The notes: generated by a model from the letters alone, not told the origin. A stretch of DNA of 64,000 nucleotides from Anniella stebbinsi (GCA_029215795.1 JARDYH010000001.1:184953654-185017653), one strand, 5' to 3'. Positions 1-11,959 are shown, counted from the stretch's first letter. Translations and numbers: made by a program.

Positions 1-1021
1 GACTGCAAGAGAGTGAGTTTGGGTTACATAATTGCAGCATAGTAAATTCCCAGAACCAATAGAGAGCAGGCTTTTTAAGTGCCTTAGAACAACACAATTT
101 ATCCAGGGTATGTCACAACACAGAGAAAAGCATTTATAGACATGCCCACGGAAGAAAGTAAAACGAGGATCCATGAAATTATCAGGATCTTCATGGATCC
201 TCATGATTTCATATGTTTAAAGAGGACACCCACAAAACCACCATCCAATCACAGAGCACATCTGCTGCCATGGACTGAACTACTAAAATCAGGGATCCAC
301 CACTCGTGGGTGTAGCCACAATGCAAAAACATGGAAAACAGGCAAGGCTCCTCAGGGATCCTCATGATAAGATTTTTACAGAGCAACACCCTGAAACCAC
401 AATCCAATCACAGAGCCCATCGGCCTCCACAGACTGATCTGATTGCACAGGTTGTCAGCTAAAATTTCATCCTGGAAAGCATTAGTACAGCAACTGAAGA
501 CACCCCGTTGGCACTTAATTCCCTAGGAACACCAGAAGCAATTCCTGGATAAACTGGAAGCATTAATTTGCCAAGTCTACCAGAGTTACAGAGTTGCAGT
601 GGTCTATGCTTTTTAAGAAACGGAAGCTGGGAAAAGTTACCACCTACAAGAAGTGCTTTCATACCTGCAATGAAGCGAGTCAACTACCTGGTCATGATCT
701 GGAGCCAAGCTGAACAATCATGGCCCATCATTCCATCTGGACAGGGATGAAACATGGAGGATGGACAAATAGTGTCATTTGTAGGTCTTCAATCACAGCT
801 GGAGGCTTTGATTGCATGTAGGTAGATTTATTAGGACCAGTTTTGGAATGTCTGTGCAAGCAGTTCTCTGTCAGAGTTTCTCACAGGAGTTGCTTGCTGC
901 ACTCCCTGGCTCGGCCTTGAAGCTGCTAGTTCTCCAGGAACTTGGGAGCGTTTTGATAAGGTGGGGGCCACTTGGGTGAGGGTGTCATTCAGATTGTAGC
1001 ATCAACTTAGTTATTATTATT
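1..1021. other. Repeat-like flank without a recognised gene
   Basis: I see no coding sequence with recognisable homology here. Two diverged direct copies of a sequence containing 'atccaatcacagagc' lie around 170-290 and 350-465, so part of the stretch is repetitive. A 13-base perfect inverted repeat (165-177 with 190-202) lies beside the first copy. The few short open frames have no motif I recognise. Confidence 0.5.
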
Positions 1022-1082
1022 TAAATATTTATTTATATCCTGCCTTTTTCCCAATAATGGGACTCAAGGCGGCTTAGTTGGG
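1022..1082 (-). repeat. SINE/LINE tail fragment
   Basis: The sequence 'tatcctgcctttttccc' followed by 'actcaaggcggctta' is the reverse orientation of the AT-rich 3' tail common to reptile tRNA-SINE and L2-type repeats. Only about 60 bases remain. The exact family is not decided. Confidence 0.4.
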
Positions 1083-1084
1083 TT

Positions 1085-1800
1085 GTGCAGTCCCACCCTA
1101 TTCTCACATGGGCATGTTTTACAGGTCACAGGACCTGTCAAGGGGCTTTGAATAGGCCAGGCCCCGGGTATAAGACAGACAGCAAAAGCGGAAGAGCTTT
1201 TGCTAGGTATCATCTTTCGACGCAAGGCCTGAAATCCCTCCTGTTGGATTCTGTTTGGGACTTTGGAAGCACTCTGCACATGCTCTCTCTCTTGCTATTT
1301 GGACTCTGGATTTCTAAGGATTGTGCCATGGAAAGTACTGGGAGGCTTTTCATAGACTTAGACTTGTGTTTGCTGAGGATTGTGTGTTTGTTGCCAGACT
1401 CAGGTGGCAGGGAGTTGCCAGTCCTTAGCAGAAGGATGGGACTCCTGTGCCTGAGGTTTTACCTTCCTTGTGATCATGCTTACCCCAAGACAGCTCAGTG
1501 TTCAGCCGGCTGGGTCTGATTGGTGCATGATTAGTCTCTGCCCGGCTCTGGTGGCTCAGCGCATAAGTGTTTTCCCCTCCCTGGTATCTTGTTTAGGCTT
1601 TGGCCATGCCCCCTCCCCTCCAAGTGATTGCCTGAAGGATCATATCAGGAAAGGAACCTAAAGCTTTCTGACCATCATTCAGCTTTAAGTAGTGTTGTTT
1701 GGAGAATGTAACCATTGCACTTTTTACCATGTGATTTCCTCAATAAAAAGAAGTCTCAACGACTGTCTCGTGTCAGTTTGCCAGCACGTGTGAATGCCAG
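1085..1800 (+). repeat. Unclassified repeat, possibly LTR-derived
   Basis: About 180 bases (1,120-1,300) match a segment at 46,890-47,060. Both share 'aggtca-aggacctgt' near the start and 'agaagcactctg-gcatgctc'-type sequence near the end, with many differences between. The copy here has a TATA-like 'gtataaga' near 1,168 and an AATAAA signal at about 1,740. That arrangement fits a promoter-to-poly(A) unit such as an LTR. I could not find both termini or a target duplication, so the class is open. Confidence 0.35.
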
Positions 1801-2869
1801 AGGGAACAAGCATGCTCAGGACAAATAGCTCCCATTCTCTGCAAAATGCCATGTGCTCCAGATTCCATTCTGCAGTTGATAAAATGCTAGTGTGTGAAGA
1901 ACAGATGCAGTCTACCGTGTAAATGTTTAGCAAACAACCTACTTTGTACAGATATGTTTGAGTGTGGAGGAAACAATGAACTCTGTGATAAAGATTTTCA
2001 CACTGTACTGGACTTAACAGACTGTGACAGTGAAGATGATTTCAGCAAAGATGATGTTGATCACAATTAGTGACCTGTTAAAGGATGCTATATAATTATG
2101 TTATCTCAAGTTTAGTAGTTTTACCAGTTCAGACCTAGTATACAATCAAATTTCACAACTTAAAATAAAGTTGCAATAGCACAAATTTCATTTTTATAGA
2201 TTTTATTTCCTGTGGAACATCCCCCCCAAAAAAACTACAAATGAGGTTAAATAAATATGGAAATATCTGAGAAATCATTGCCTTTATAGTACATGTTATA
2301 CAGACCACTTTTTAGGCCTAGGAAATATCTTTAAAATGGGATCTTAACATTTTAAATCTGTCCATAAATAACAGAGATATTGACGATTTTATGAATTTCG
2401 TTGGTGGCCTTCTTGATGGTGTCATCAATGCTACATGCCACACACCATAGAGTGACACCATGGAAATTATTCATCTATAGGTAGTTTCTGATGAGATAAA
2501 ACAAGTCTCACCTTTTCCTCTGTCACAAAATTACAAATGCTCCCCTACTATTGGGTCTGTAATAAAAAGACTTTGAATCCTTTATGATGGCAGCCAAGCA
2601 AATGACAATGTAACATTTAGGGCTGAGAACATTCAGCCATTTTACTCCACTGGAACTCAAAGCAAAGAAGTGAATAATAAAAACATTATCTTACTGATAC
2701 AAGTAGTTTAAGATCTAATTAATAACCCCATTAAATTCTACATGCATTTGATAGTAGATATGTGTGAGCAAGATTTCTTCAATTTTCAGCATAGGTGGTG
2801 TGAAGGAAGGAAAGGGATGGTCTAACTCCCAGCAGTACTCTTAGTTCAGAAACTGCATATATAAGAAAC
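1801..2869. other. Intergenic DNA, nothing recognised
   Basis: AT-rich single-copy-looking sequence. I see no open frame with family resemblance, no RNA gene and no clear repeat. Confidence 0.5.
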
Positions 2870-3232
2870 TGAATGGAAATACGTTTAGCCTGGAGAAGAC
2901 TGAGGGGAGACATGATAGCACTCTTCAAACACTTGAAAGGTTGTCACATGGAGGAGGGCCAGGAGCTCTTCTCGATCAACCCAGAATGCAGGACACGGAA
3001 TAATGGGCTTAAGTTACTGGAAGCCAGATTCCGGCTGGACATCAGGAGAAACTTCCTGACTGTTAGAGCAGTACAACAATGGAACCAATTACCTAGGGAG
3101 GTCGTAGGCTCTCCCACACTAGAGGCATTCAAGAGGCAGATGGACAACCATTTGTCAGGCATGCTTTAAGGTGGATTCCTGCACTGAGCAGGGGGTTGGA
3201 CTTCCAACGCTACTATTCTATGATTCTATGAT
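2870..3232 (+). mobile_element. CR1 LINE, 5'-truncated 3' end
   Basis: The frame at 2,873-3,169 encodes the C-terminal tail of CR1 ORF2. Typical strings are 'RRLRGDMIALFKHLKG' and 'LDIRRNFLTVRAVQQWNQLP'. The copy ends in the terminal repeat 'tattctatgattctatga', the diagnostic 3' end of CR1 elements. The 5' truncation is the usual outcome of incomplete reverse transcription. Confidence 0.9.
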
Positions 3233-3519
3233 ATTAGGACAGTCATTTTCAGAAAATGTGGTGGTGGGGGGGTGCAGGAACAGCTGTCCTACACAGCTGG
3301 ACTGATGCAACATATGCAGCTTATCACATTAATAAGTTATTTTGTAAAAGGTTTAAAAATAAAGCTAAACCTATGGAAAAATATGGTACTGGTAATATGC
3401 AATTCTCTAACTCCAGTCTCCACATAATTAAACTACTAATTGGACCAAGAAGGGATCTATTGCTTCCCAACTGAGGTCAAAATAAGTATGAATGTGACAG
3501 TCTGTGCAGAGGTATGTAC

Positions 3520-3735
3520 GTCTGAATATGGTATAGTGGAGGGAGTGTTGGTCGTGGACTAGAGAAACCAGAGCTCCAATTTCTGCTCAGCCATGAAGCC
3601 TGCTGGGTGGTACTGAGCGGGTTATTTAGTTTCTCAGCCTAATCTAACAGGGTTATAGCAAGGATCAAATGAGGTAACTGTAATGTAAGCCATTTATTTA
3701 GAGGAAGGAAGAATATAAATGTGATAAATAAAATG
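3520..3735 (+). mobile_element. tRNA-type SINE copy
   Basis: The order 'tagtggagggagtgttgg', 'cagccatgaagcctgctggg', 'cagcctaatctaacagggtt' and a closing 'ataaatgtgataaataaa' matches the other SINE copy at 50,435-50,630. It is the layout of a widespread reptile tRNA-derived SINE. The copy is diverged. Confidence 0.6.
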
Positions 3736-3940
3736 CAGACCTCCAAACACAAATATTTCTTCACCCTCGATCTACATGGGTGAATACAGCATATGACAAG
3801 GAACAAATGACTAACAACGGCATCACAGTCATCTCACATTTTTTCATTTGACTTGAAATCCTAATGAAGTATAATCATACCTACTATATAAATGTAAACG
3901 TATTTAGAAAAATACAAAGGCTTCAATTTCACTATTGACA

Positions 3941-5735
3941 ATGTTTATTTATTTATTTATTACATTTGTATACCGCCCCATAGCCGAAGCTCTCTGGGCG
4001 GTTTACATAGGATTAAAAACAATTAAAAACAATATACAAAAATTAAAACAGCAAAAACATACAACATACACACAATCTGTACATTTAAAAACCACTTCAA
4101 CACTTCAAAAAACTACAAAAACAAAACAAAACAAAACAAACCCAGGCTCCTCAGATATTGCCAAATGCCTGAGAGAAGAGGAAAGTCTTGACCTGGCGCC
4201 GAAAAGATAACTATGTTGGCGCCAGGCGGGCCTCGTCGGGGAGGTCGTTCCACAATTGGGGAGCCACCACAGAGAAGGCCCTCTCTCTTGTTGCCGACCT
4301 CCGAGCTTCCCTCGGAGGAGGCACTCGGAGGAGGGCCTTAGATGTTGAATGTAGTGTTCGGGTAGGTTCATGTCGGGAAAGGCGTTCCATCAGGTATTGT
4401 GGTCCCAAGCCGTGTAAGGCTTTATAGGTTAAAACCAGCACCTTGAACCGGGCTCGGAAACATACAGGCAGCCAATGCAAGCGGGCCAGAGTAGGTCTTA
4501 TATGTTCGAACCTACTGGTTCCAGTTATCAATCTGGCCGTTGCATTTTGCACAAGCTGCAGCTTCCGAACCACCTTCAAAGGCAGCCCCACGTAGAGTGC
4601 ATTGCAGTAATCTAACTTGGAGGTTACCAGAGCATGGACAACTGAAGCCAGGTTATCCTTGTCCAGATAGGGACGTAGCTGGGCCACCAACCAAAGTTGG
4701 TAGAAGGCACTCTGTGCCACTGAGGCCACCTGCGCCTCAAGTGACAGAGATGGTTCTAGGAGAACCCCCAAGCTACGAACCCGCTCCTTCAAGGGGAGTG
4801 CAACCCCATCCAGAACAGGTTGAACACCCTCCATCCGGTCAGCGGAACCACCCACTAACAGCGTCTCAGTCTTGTCTGGATTGAGTTTCAGTTTATTAGC
4901 CCTCATCCAGTCCATTGTTGCAGCCAGGCACTGGTTCAGCACATCTACAGCCTCACCTGATGAAGATGAAAAGGAGAAATAGAGCTGCGTGTCATCAGCG
5001 TACTGATGACAACGCACTCCAAAACTCCAGATGACTGCACCCAACGGTTTCATGTAGATGTTGAACAGCATGGGGGACAAAACTGACCCCTGCGGAACCC
5101 CATACTGGAGAATCCACGGGGCCGAGCAATGTTCCCCAAGCACCACCTTCTGGAGCCAACCCACCAAGTAGGAGTGGAACCACTGCAATGCAGTGCCTCC
5201 CACTCCCAACTCAGCCAGTCGTCCCAGAAGGATACCATGGTCGATGGTATCGAAAGCCGCTGAGAGATCAAGGAGAATCAACAGAGTCACACTCCCGCTG
5301 TCTTTCTCCCGACATAGGTCATCATACAGGGCAACCAAGGCTGTTTCTGTACCAAAACCAGGCCTGAAACCCGACTGAAATGGATCCAGATAATCAGTCT
5401 CATCCAAGAGTGCCTGGAACTGGCTCGCAACCACCCGCTCCAGGACCTTGCCCAGGAATGGAACATTTGCTACTGGCCTGTAGTTATTAAGATTTTCAGG
5501 GTCCAGGGAAGATTTCTTTAGGAGTGGTCTCACTGCCGCCTCTTTCAGGAGGCCTGGGACCACTCCCTCTTGCAAAGAGGCATTAATCACTTCCCTGGCC
5601 CAGCCAGTTGTTCCATCCCTGCTAGCTTTTATTAGCCAAGAGGGGCAAGGATCCAATATGGAAGTGGTTGCACGAACCTGTCCAAGCACCTTGTCAACAT
5701 CCTCGAGCTGCACCAACTGTTGAAACACAGAAAAA
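3941..5735 (-). mobile_element. L2-clade LINE, 5'-truncated
   Basis: The element runs leftward. Its 3' tail lies at 3,941-4,010 ('taccgcccca', then an ATTT-type simple end), the same tail as in the plus-strand copy that ends at about 6,832. The body encodes an L2 reverse transcriptase. The 5' part (endonuclease) is missing, which is normal 5' truncation. The open frame is long and nearly undamaged, so this copy is young compared with the other L2 remnants here. Confidence 0.85.
4211..5728 (-). CDS. L2 ORF2 reverse transcriptase, C-terminal two thirds
   Basis: 505 codons stay open. Recognisable reverse transcriptase blocks are 'NNYRPVANVPFLGKVLERVV', 'DPFQSGFRPGFGTETALVAL', 'LLDLSAAFDTIDHGILL', '[17 protein letters not shown]' and the catalytic 'YADDTQLY', followed by the L2 C-terminal region with 'SKLDYCNALYVGLP'. 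This is the LINE/L2 type, with YADD and AFDTIDH, not the CR1 type, which has FADD. A TAG at 4,211-4,213 ends the frame about 24 codons before the natural end: the same frame continues to 'QAFGNI' and a TGA, and the sister copy at 6.6 kb has a sense codon there. No initiator or endonuclease is present, so the protein cannot mobilise the element on its own. Confidence 0.85.
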   Translation of the reverse strand: MFQQLVQLEDVDKVLGQVRATTSILDPCPSWLIKASRDGTTGWAREVINASLQEGVVPGLLKEAAVRPLLKKSSLDPENLNNYRPVANVPFLGKVLERVVASQFQALLDETDYLDPFQSGFRPGFGTETALVALYDDLCREKDSGSVTLLILLDLSAAFDTIDHGILLGRLAELGVGGTALQWFHSYLVGWLQKVVLGEHCSAPWILQYGVPQGSVLSPMLFNIYMKPLGAVIWSFGVRCHQYADDTQLYFSFSSSSGEAVDVLNQCLAATMDWMRANKLKLNPDKTETLLVGGSADRMEGVQPVLDGVALPLKERVRSLGVLLEPSLSLEAQVASVAQSAFYQLWLVAQLRPYLDKDNLASVVHALVTSKLDYCNALYVGLPLKVVRKLQLVQNATARLITGTSRFEHIRPTLARLHWLPVCFRARFKVLVLTYKALHGLGPQYLMERLSRHEPTRTLHSTSKALLRVPPPREARRSATRERAFSVVAPQLWNDLPDEARLAPT

Positions 5736-5984
5736 TGAAGTCTTCACAGCAAGTTCCCCTCAATTCAAAACAGAATCAGATTAGTTTAAAAACAGATTTT
5801 ATTTGTATAATTTTGTACAGAATATTAACTAAAATATAGATGAAAACAGGATCAATTATTTGTGAATTCTCCCTACACGATTGTCAAACTTTGAAGATTT
5901 TCTCCCTTTTTCACTGCCAAGATATTGAAACCAATTCTTTCAAGATCTATGTAGTCTCAAAAGGTGAACACCCTGATTCTGTTA

Positions 5985-6832
5985 GTGTGTGGTTCTGCTG
6001 ACCGGATGGAGGGTCTTCAACCTGTTCTGGATGGGGTTGCACTCCCCTTGAAGGAGCAGGTTCGTAGCTTGGGGGTTCTCCTAGAACCATCTTTGTCACT
6101 TGAGGCTCAGGTGGCCTCAGTGGCACGTAGTGCCTTCTACCAACTTCAGATGGTGGCCCAGCTACGCCCCTATCTGGACAGGGATAACCTGGCTTCAGTT
6201 GTCCATGCTCTGGTAACCTCCAAGTTAGATTACTGCAATGCACTCCACGTGGGGTTGCCTTTGAAGACGGTTCAGAAGCTGCAGCTTGTGCAAAATGCAG
6301 CGGCCAGATTAATTACTGGGACCAGAAGGTTTGCATTGGATGCCTGTATGTTTCCGAGCCCGATTCAAGGTGCTGGTTTTAATCTATAAATACCTGATGG
6401 AATGCCTTTCCCGACATGAACCTTCCCGAACACTACATTCAACATCCAAGGTCCTCCTCCAAGGTCCTCCTCCGAGGGAAGCTCAGAGGTCGGCAACAAA
6501 GGGGAGGGCCTTCTCTGTGGTGGCCCCCCAATTGTGGAACCATCTCCCCAAGAAGGCCCGCCTGGTGCCAACATTGTTATCTTTTCAGCGCCAGGTCAAG
6601 ACTTTCCTCTTATCTCAGGTATTTAGCAATATCTGATGATCCTGGGTTTGTTTTGTTTTTAGGCTTATAGCTTTTTAAAGTTATTATAGTGGTTTAAAAT
6701 GTGTGTGTATATTGGATGTTTTTGGTTTAAATTTTTGTATATTGTTTTTAATTGTTTTAATCTTATGTAAACCGCCCAGAGAGCTTTGGCTATGGAGTGG
6801 TATACAAATATAATAAAATAAATAAATAAATT
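5985..6832 (+). mobile_element. L2 LINE 3' fragment, opposite orientation
   Basis: Encodes the same L2 C-terminal region as the 4.2-5.7 kb copy ('GSADRMEGLQPVLDG', 'TSKLDYCNALHVGLP'). A deletion or frameshift lies near 6,335, where the frame leaves the family pattern after 'RLITGTRRF'. The natural C-terminus 'SQVFSNI' and stop fall at about 6,636. The 3' tail 'accgcccagagagctttggc' then AT-rich sequence ends at about 6,832. Together with the minus-strand copy it forms a large inverted pair. Confidence 0.8.
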
Positions 6833-7424
6833 CTCTTTTTTTAAACTTTAATTTAGCCCATTTGCTGGAAGATACATGATGAATGAATGTGAATTAGGAT
6901 TATAATCTGAGGCGTTGCATTTTCTTAAAGTTACATAAAGTAAACAACCTAAATACGAATATAAAAATGAATAGAATATGTTAAAATATATAAATGATTG
7001 CAGATGAGAAAAAACAAAGACCTATCCCTTAAAATGTATTATTGCAATCACCTACAATTAGAGCAGGAAATGTAACTAAATATTTCTGAACAGTTATATT
7101 TAAAATGTATAAACATCCATAAAACTGCTATTTGTCTAACATTCTAAGAGTATTTCTAGCACATTTATTAATAACAAAAATTTATATACTGATTTTCATT
7201 AAAATAAATCCCATCTGACAGTATGCTTCAGATTATTTGATGACTGCTAGAGGAGTACATAATTACAGCATCATTGTGTGTAATGGAAAGCTATTTCCTA
7301 CTTGTGTGACTATTATTCATTTAAAAGTTGTGTCATCATAAGAAAAACATTAAAAAGATGATTTGATTGTTCAATTTAAATAGATACTAATGCTCTTAAT
7401 GATTAATAGCCTCATCCACAAATC
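6833..7424. other. AT-rich intergenic DNA near the LIG4 3' end
   Basis: No gene is seen. A minus-strand AATAAA (plus-strand 'tttatt' at 7,164-7,169) could serve a long LIG4 3' UTR. Confidence 0.4.
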
Positions 7425-7545
7425 AATAATAATAATAATAATTTATTTATTACCCGCCTCTCCCTCCAAATCGAGGCGGGGAACAACATCAATACAGACA
7501 ATATAAAATACATAAAACTGATTAAAAGCATATAAAATTAATACA
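7425..7545 (-). repeat. L2-type 3' tail fragment (second subfamily)
   Basis: 'tttattacccgcctctccct' followed by 'gaggcgggg' matches the tail of the minus-strand L2-type copy at 38,430-39,061. Only the 3' end is present, so it may be a SINE that shares this tail. Confidence 0.5.
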
Positions 7546-7939
7546 TTATTAAAATCAATCAAGTCATAGTACTGGGACTGAAACCTTAGCAGCCCCATTT
7601 AGTTTTAGTGGGATTAAATTCCTTTCAGGTTCACATATCCCAGGTTAATTTCTTGTAGTCTGGGTTCTAAGCAGCCAGATAATATTTTTTACTAATATTT
7701 GAGCAAAACAGATAAAACAAATGTGAAATTATCAGCTAGGTAAAATGTTCAGAAAAATTGGAATAACTCTCAACCTGTTTTTCAGCACTATATTTGAAAG
7801 CTTGCCTTTCATTCCCAAATATAATTTATCTCCAAATTTCAAAACAATGTGAAAGTCTTAAAGATAGCCGGTCAGAATTCTTTTAAATAAATATATGAAG
7901 TTAACCAACTACCTCTTTTCCTACTAAATAAAATTTTCT
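7546..7939 (-). other. LIG4: LIG4 proximal 3' UTR
   Basis: AT-rich sequence directly 3' of the LIG4 stop. The transcript end is not certain. Candidate AATAAA signals on the minus strand fall in the tail repeat near 7,443 and at 7,164-7,169. No conserved element was recognised. Confidence 0.4.
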
Positions 7940-10675
7940 TTAAATTAAGTAAACATTTTCATTTTGTAACTTCCCAGCCTCTACGGAATCCTTTATCCAC
8001 TGTTTCGACAGAATTTTAAACTTTCTTTTAAACATTTTTCTGAGTGTCTTTATCTTCGTCAAATTAGCATGGTCTCCAATGATTACATGGGACACACCCT
8101 CTTCAAGCTGTGAGACTACTTGAGCTCCATGAAAACGAAGCATCAGTGATTCAGTTAACCGTCTTTTTTGATTCAACTTGGCATCTGAATTACTCCCTTC
8201 ATCAGAACGGTCCAGGTAAATGGTATGCTGCTTGAACATACTTAACAGAGAGTTTTCCCATGAATAATGTGTTTCTATGTCAGCAATCACATCCCAAGAT
8301 ATCTCTTCCTCAAAGCGTTTCATTCTTCTGAACACCTCCTTCAATTGGGCTATGTCAGTATTAACTGTATAACTATCACCATAGCAATCATACTTACAGG
8401 CAAAGTGTTGTTTTGTTTCTGGAGACATGTGAATCATGAAAGTAGGTTGCCAGGGCACAAGACTTTTAGTTTGAAAGCAATGAAAAACCCACTCTGCTCT
8501 CACAACATCATGCTTGTTGGATGAAATAATATTTTTCACTCTAATATTCTCAATCCCTGCAACAACACAGTAAGTGTCCTGCCCAGGATTTTGCACTATA
8601 CTGCCACCATATTCTGCTATTTTACTTTCCAAGTCATGTTTTGAATAATTCCCTGTCCCAGTCATAACACAAAACTCAATATCTTCAAATATACTGGAAA
8701 CTTTGTTTACTTTAGAAAGATCAGGAGCTTTAAAATGATCAATTAGATCAATCATTTTTTTAACCTTTTGCACAGTTTTACGTTTCTTTCCTTGTGGTTC
8801 ATCATTATCTATTTGGAGGTGCTTAGTTGCTAGCTTTCCAGAAGCTTTACCTCTGAGTTGTTTTAGAAGGTCAAGAGTCATACATTCATGCCATTCTTTA
8901 TCTTCTCTTATCTTCTCAATGCGAGGGAAGCGTAATGTACAATCAGTTTTGTACATATCACTATTCACAATCTCAGCTGCTTTAATCTGAATGATGACTG
9001 AATTACAAGGTTCAATATAGACTTCAGGCTTCTCAGTACCACACAAGATACTACAAGGAGGATCCCTTTTACGATACGGTTTCCAGTATTTGGCTAATTT
9101 CAAGCCAAGATCGTATAACTCTTTCATCGTGTAACCAGAACCAACACGACAAATGGAATGGAACACAGATGGTTTTTTACCAGGTGGAGGAGTTTCAGCA
9201 ACTGCACACAAAAAATGGGACATCATGCCACCACGAAGACCTTTTCCCCAGTAGCCTCCAACAATTAAAAGGTCTAGCTCATCCATCAGTCCATTGACAT
9301 ACTCTGGTTTGATCTTTAGCCATCCTTCCCCACGTTTGTCTGGCTTGTAAGTTGACATAGGGTCTTTTACCACAATTCCTTCTTCCCTGTTATCAATTGC
9401 TTCGTTTAGAGCATCTACTACTTCTTTCTGAGTGTTAGCCTGCCTTTTAGGGACAACCTGTATTCGACCTGCTACTGGCATAAGAATCTTATTGAGTATC
9501 TCATATCTTTTGCTCAACGTTTCATGACCCAACTTTTGGTCATTAACCATTAGAACATCAAACACACAGAAGCATGTCTGTAATCCAGAATCATCTACCA
9601 TCCTTTTGATGTCAAATTTGCTTCCCTTCTGCATAAAGGTTTGTGTGGCGGGATTGTAGGCCATCATTTCACCATCCAGAATGCAGTTCCGAATATTGTC
9701 TTTAAAGGCATCATGAGCAAAAGGAGTCAATGAACCTTCAAGGGGAGAAGCACCAAACTGCTGAGTATAATCATATCCATTCCGGGAAAAATACTTGTAA
9801 ACATCTCCATCTTTGTGCAGTTGCATTCGTTCACCATCTAATTTGGTTTCTATGTAGAAATTCTGTTTGTTCATTTGTTTTTCAATTTGTTGTACATTGG
9901 CAATAGCAGCAAGCATTGGTTTAAAAGCAGAAAATAATGTAATTGAAACATCACTAAGAAATACAGAGGGATTGTGCAATTGTCTACAAACCTGCTCCAG
10001 ATCAGTTGTAACACTATGCAACTCTGCAGCATCAGCATGGAAGATGGAAAATAAAGTTTGCTGGCTGACACCAAGTTTCAGATCCTTTATGATCATCCTG
10101 ATCAACCATTTCTGTTCAAGTGCTGAGCTCTGAGTTATTAACTGAAGAAGGCTCTTCTTGACTATATCCTTCCTTTTGGCTGCATTATTGTTCGAAATGG
10201 CATCTAAAAGTTCATTCACTTGTTGTATAGTCAGTTGACCTTGCTTGAGACATCTTGATTTCAACACAAAATAGGCAATCATAGCAAAGTCTCCAGCATC
10301 TCCCCGTGGGCCAGTAGGTGTTCGATAATTTAAAAGTTTTAAAGCATCTTTTCCATCTTTTGGTAAATTTAGCAGTTCAATATAGAGCTTTGCAAGCATA
10401 GTTTCTTTAATTCCGTAAGCCATCCTCTCTCTTTCCAACTGTGGGAGAATAAGCCTCATTGCAGGATAAAAAGAATCTGTCACATCCTTCTCATTTTTAT
10501 GAAGAGCATCATGAAATTTCCTCCAGGAATCTAAAAATTCCTTGAAATACTTTGCTTTCTCTGGACGGGGTTTGCATTTCTGTATTCGTTCTAACGTTGA
10601 GCAGAGATCTGCAAAAGGAACTCGTGATGCCACAGTTAGCTGGGAAGAAGAATGTGAAGCAGGGATGGATGACAT
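7940..10675 (-). CDS. LIG4: DNA ligase IV
   Basis: ATP-dependent DNA ligase of non-homologous end joining and V(D)J recombination, nuclear, working with XRCC4 and XLF. The coding exon is intact: 911 codons plus TAA, the same length as human LIG4. I use the ATG at 10,673-10,675. The frame stays open upstream only through a GTG that straddles the splice acceptor (CAG at 10,695-10,693), so that GTG is not in the mRNA. Visible domains: DNA-binding domain (about 15-245); nucleotidyltransferase domain with motif I 'KLDGER' (catalytic Lys278), 'DGEMMAYNP', 'EEGIVVKDP' and '[13 protein letters not shown]'; OB fold (about 460-620); then two BRCT domains (about 660-750 and 815-911) flanking the XRCC4-binding linker. 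It ends 'NENVYLI', close to the human end. The single coding exon behind a 5' non-coding exon matches mammals. I see no damage. Confidence 0.98.
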   Translation of the reverse strand: MSSIPASHSSSQLTVASRVPFADLCSTLERIQKCKPRPEKAKYFKEFLDSWRKFHDALHKNEKDVTDSFYPAMRLILPQLERERMAYGIKETMLAKLYIELLNLPKDGKDALKLLNYRTPTGPRGDAGDFAMIAYFVLKSRCLKQGQLTIQQVNELLDAISNNNAAKRKDIVKKSLLQLITQSSALEQKWLIRMIIKDLKLGVSQQTLFSIFHADAAELHSVTTDLEQVCRQLHNPSVFLSDVSITLFSAFKPMLAAIANVQQIEKQMNKQNFYIETKLDGERMQLHKDGDVYKYFSRNGYDYTQQFGASPLEGSLTPFAHDAFKDNIRNCILDGEMMAYNPATQTFMQKGSKFDIKRMVDDSGLQTCFCVFDVLMVNDQKLGHETLSKRYEILNKILMPVAGRIQVVPKRQANTQKEVVDALNEAIDNREEGIVVKDPMSTYKPDKRGEGWLKIKPEYVNGLMDELDLLIVGGYWGKGLRGGMMSHFLCAVAETPPPGKKPSVFHSICRVGSGYTMKELYDLGLKLAKYWKPYRKRDPPCSILCGTEKPEVYIEPCNSVIIQIKAAEIVNSDMYKTDCTLRFPRIEKIREDKEWHECMTLDLLKQLRGKASGKLATKHLQIDNDEPQGKKRKTVQKVKKMIDLIDHFKAPDLSKVNKVSSIFEDIEFCVMTGTGNYSKHDLESKIAEYGGSIVQNPGQDTYCVVAGIENIRVKNIISSNKHDVVRAEWVFHCFQTKSLVPWQPTFMIHMSPETKQHFACKYDCYGDSYTVNTDIAQLKEVFRRMKRFEEEISWDVIADIETHYSWENSLLSMFKQHTIYLDRSDEGSNSDAKLNQKRRLTESLMLRFHGAQVVSQLEEGVSHVIIGDHANLTKIKTLRKMFKRKFKILSKQWIKDSVEAGKLQNENVYLI

Positions 10676-10985
10676 CTTGAGTTTCCTTTTCACTGCACAA
10701 ACAACAAATTAAAGTCATTAAAAATACATGCCTGCCTTTGTTTTTCAGGCAGTAAACTACTTATTATTTTTCCCTCAATTAGTCTCATGTCTCTACATTT
10801 AAAATAAATTAAAATGTGATTTTTTTTTTCTTCATCTGAAGCTGAATTACATAAGAACATAAGAAGGGCCATCCATGCTGGATAGAATTTTTTGTAGTCT
10901 GTATCAGAAAATTTTCCAATGCAAATTAGGTTAGTTTACAGAGGAAAATTCTCAGTTTGCTTTGGAAAATGATCTGTTGTTCTAC

Positions 10986-11130
10986 AGCAGAGGCAGGCAT
11001 CTTATGTCACGCCAGATGTTTTGGCCTACAACTGCCATGACCCCTCACCATTGACTAGGATGGCTAGGGCTGGTGGGAGCTAGAGGCCAAAACATCTAGA
11101 TGGCCACAAGTTGCCCACCAACTGCTCTAG
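10986..11130 (+). mobile_element. Palindromic MITE
   Basis: The arms 'agatgttttggcc' and 'ggccaaaacatct' pair, with 'gcaggcatctt' and 'gtgggcaac'-type ends outside. The inner sequence ('tacaactgccatgacccctc', 'gatggctagggctggtggg') belongs to a foldback family common in reptile genomes. A relic of the right half also lies at 18,478-18,545. Confidence 0.5.
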
Positions 11131-11959
11131 AGAGATCTAATTTAGTTTATTTTACTTGTATTTAATAACAACAAAGTTTAAAAGAAATACCTCACGTTGT
11201 TTGTCTCAATAAACCACAAGTATAGCTTTGGCTATAGGGCAGTATAAAAATGCAATAAATAAAGTATTTGATCTGAAATATTTGAGGATAGAAATTAAAG
11301 GACACTTAACGTGAATTAAATATATTATTTAGATGTTTTTATTAGAATATGTTTCAACAAAATAGTATGTAACTATCTTAGATTGTCTAAATTTAAGGAA
11401 AAAAACAAAGGTACTGAAAACAGTTGACACACAAATTAATTTTAGAAACCCAAACAACTGTGCATATATTGACAACCACTCATATATTGGAACAGTCTAC
11501 ACTCTTCGACTGTCACTATTTATTAGTTCCATTTCACTCTGAGACATATGCATTTCAATGAAATATATGTATTCTCTCACCTACTTGCTAGGAATAATCA
11601 CTTAAAAAAACAATAATTACAACTTTGGAACTGTCAAGTTTCCTTAATGTTGTATTTGCAATTGATATGTATTCATTTTAACTAATGAAGCTATGAACGG
11701 AAAACTTTGATAGAAAAATAAAGCAAATAAAAAGCAATCGAATCTATGCAGTTGGAAGTAAATCCCACCAAGTTTAATGGGAACATATTTCAAGTCAGCA
11801 TACACAGGATGACTTATCTGGACAAGTGTATAAGCAGACACATGTTCTGAGATACACACATACAAGCAATCTTTTAACATTGGCAATAGTGTGTCTCAGC
11901 AGATTTGTCCTAACGATGCACACATGCACAAGTCTATTCCAAAGGAGACTGGTTTATTT

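Noticed and set aside
10676..10693. LIG4 start six codons upstream of the chosen ATG
   Set aside because: The upstream codon is GTG and spans the CAG splice acceptor, so it is not in the mRNA. The ATG at 10,675 gives 911 codons, the human length.
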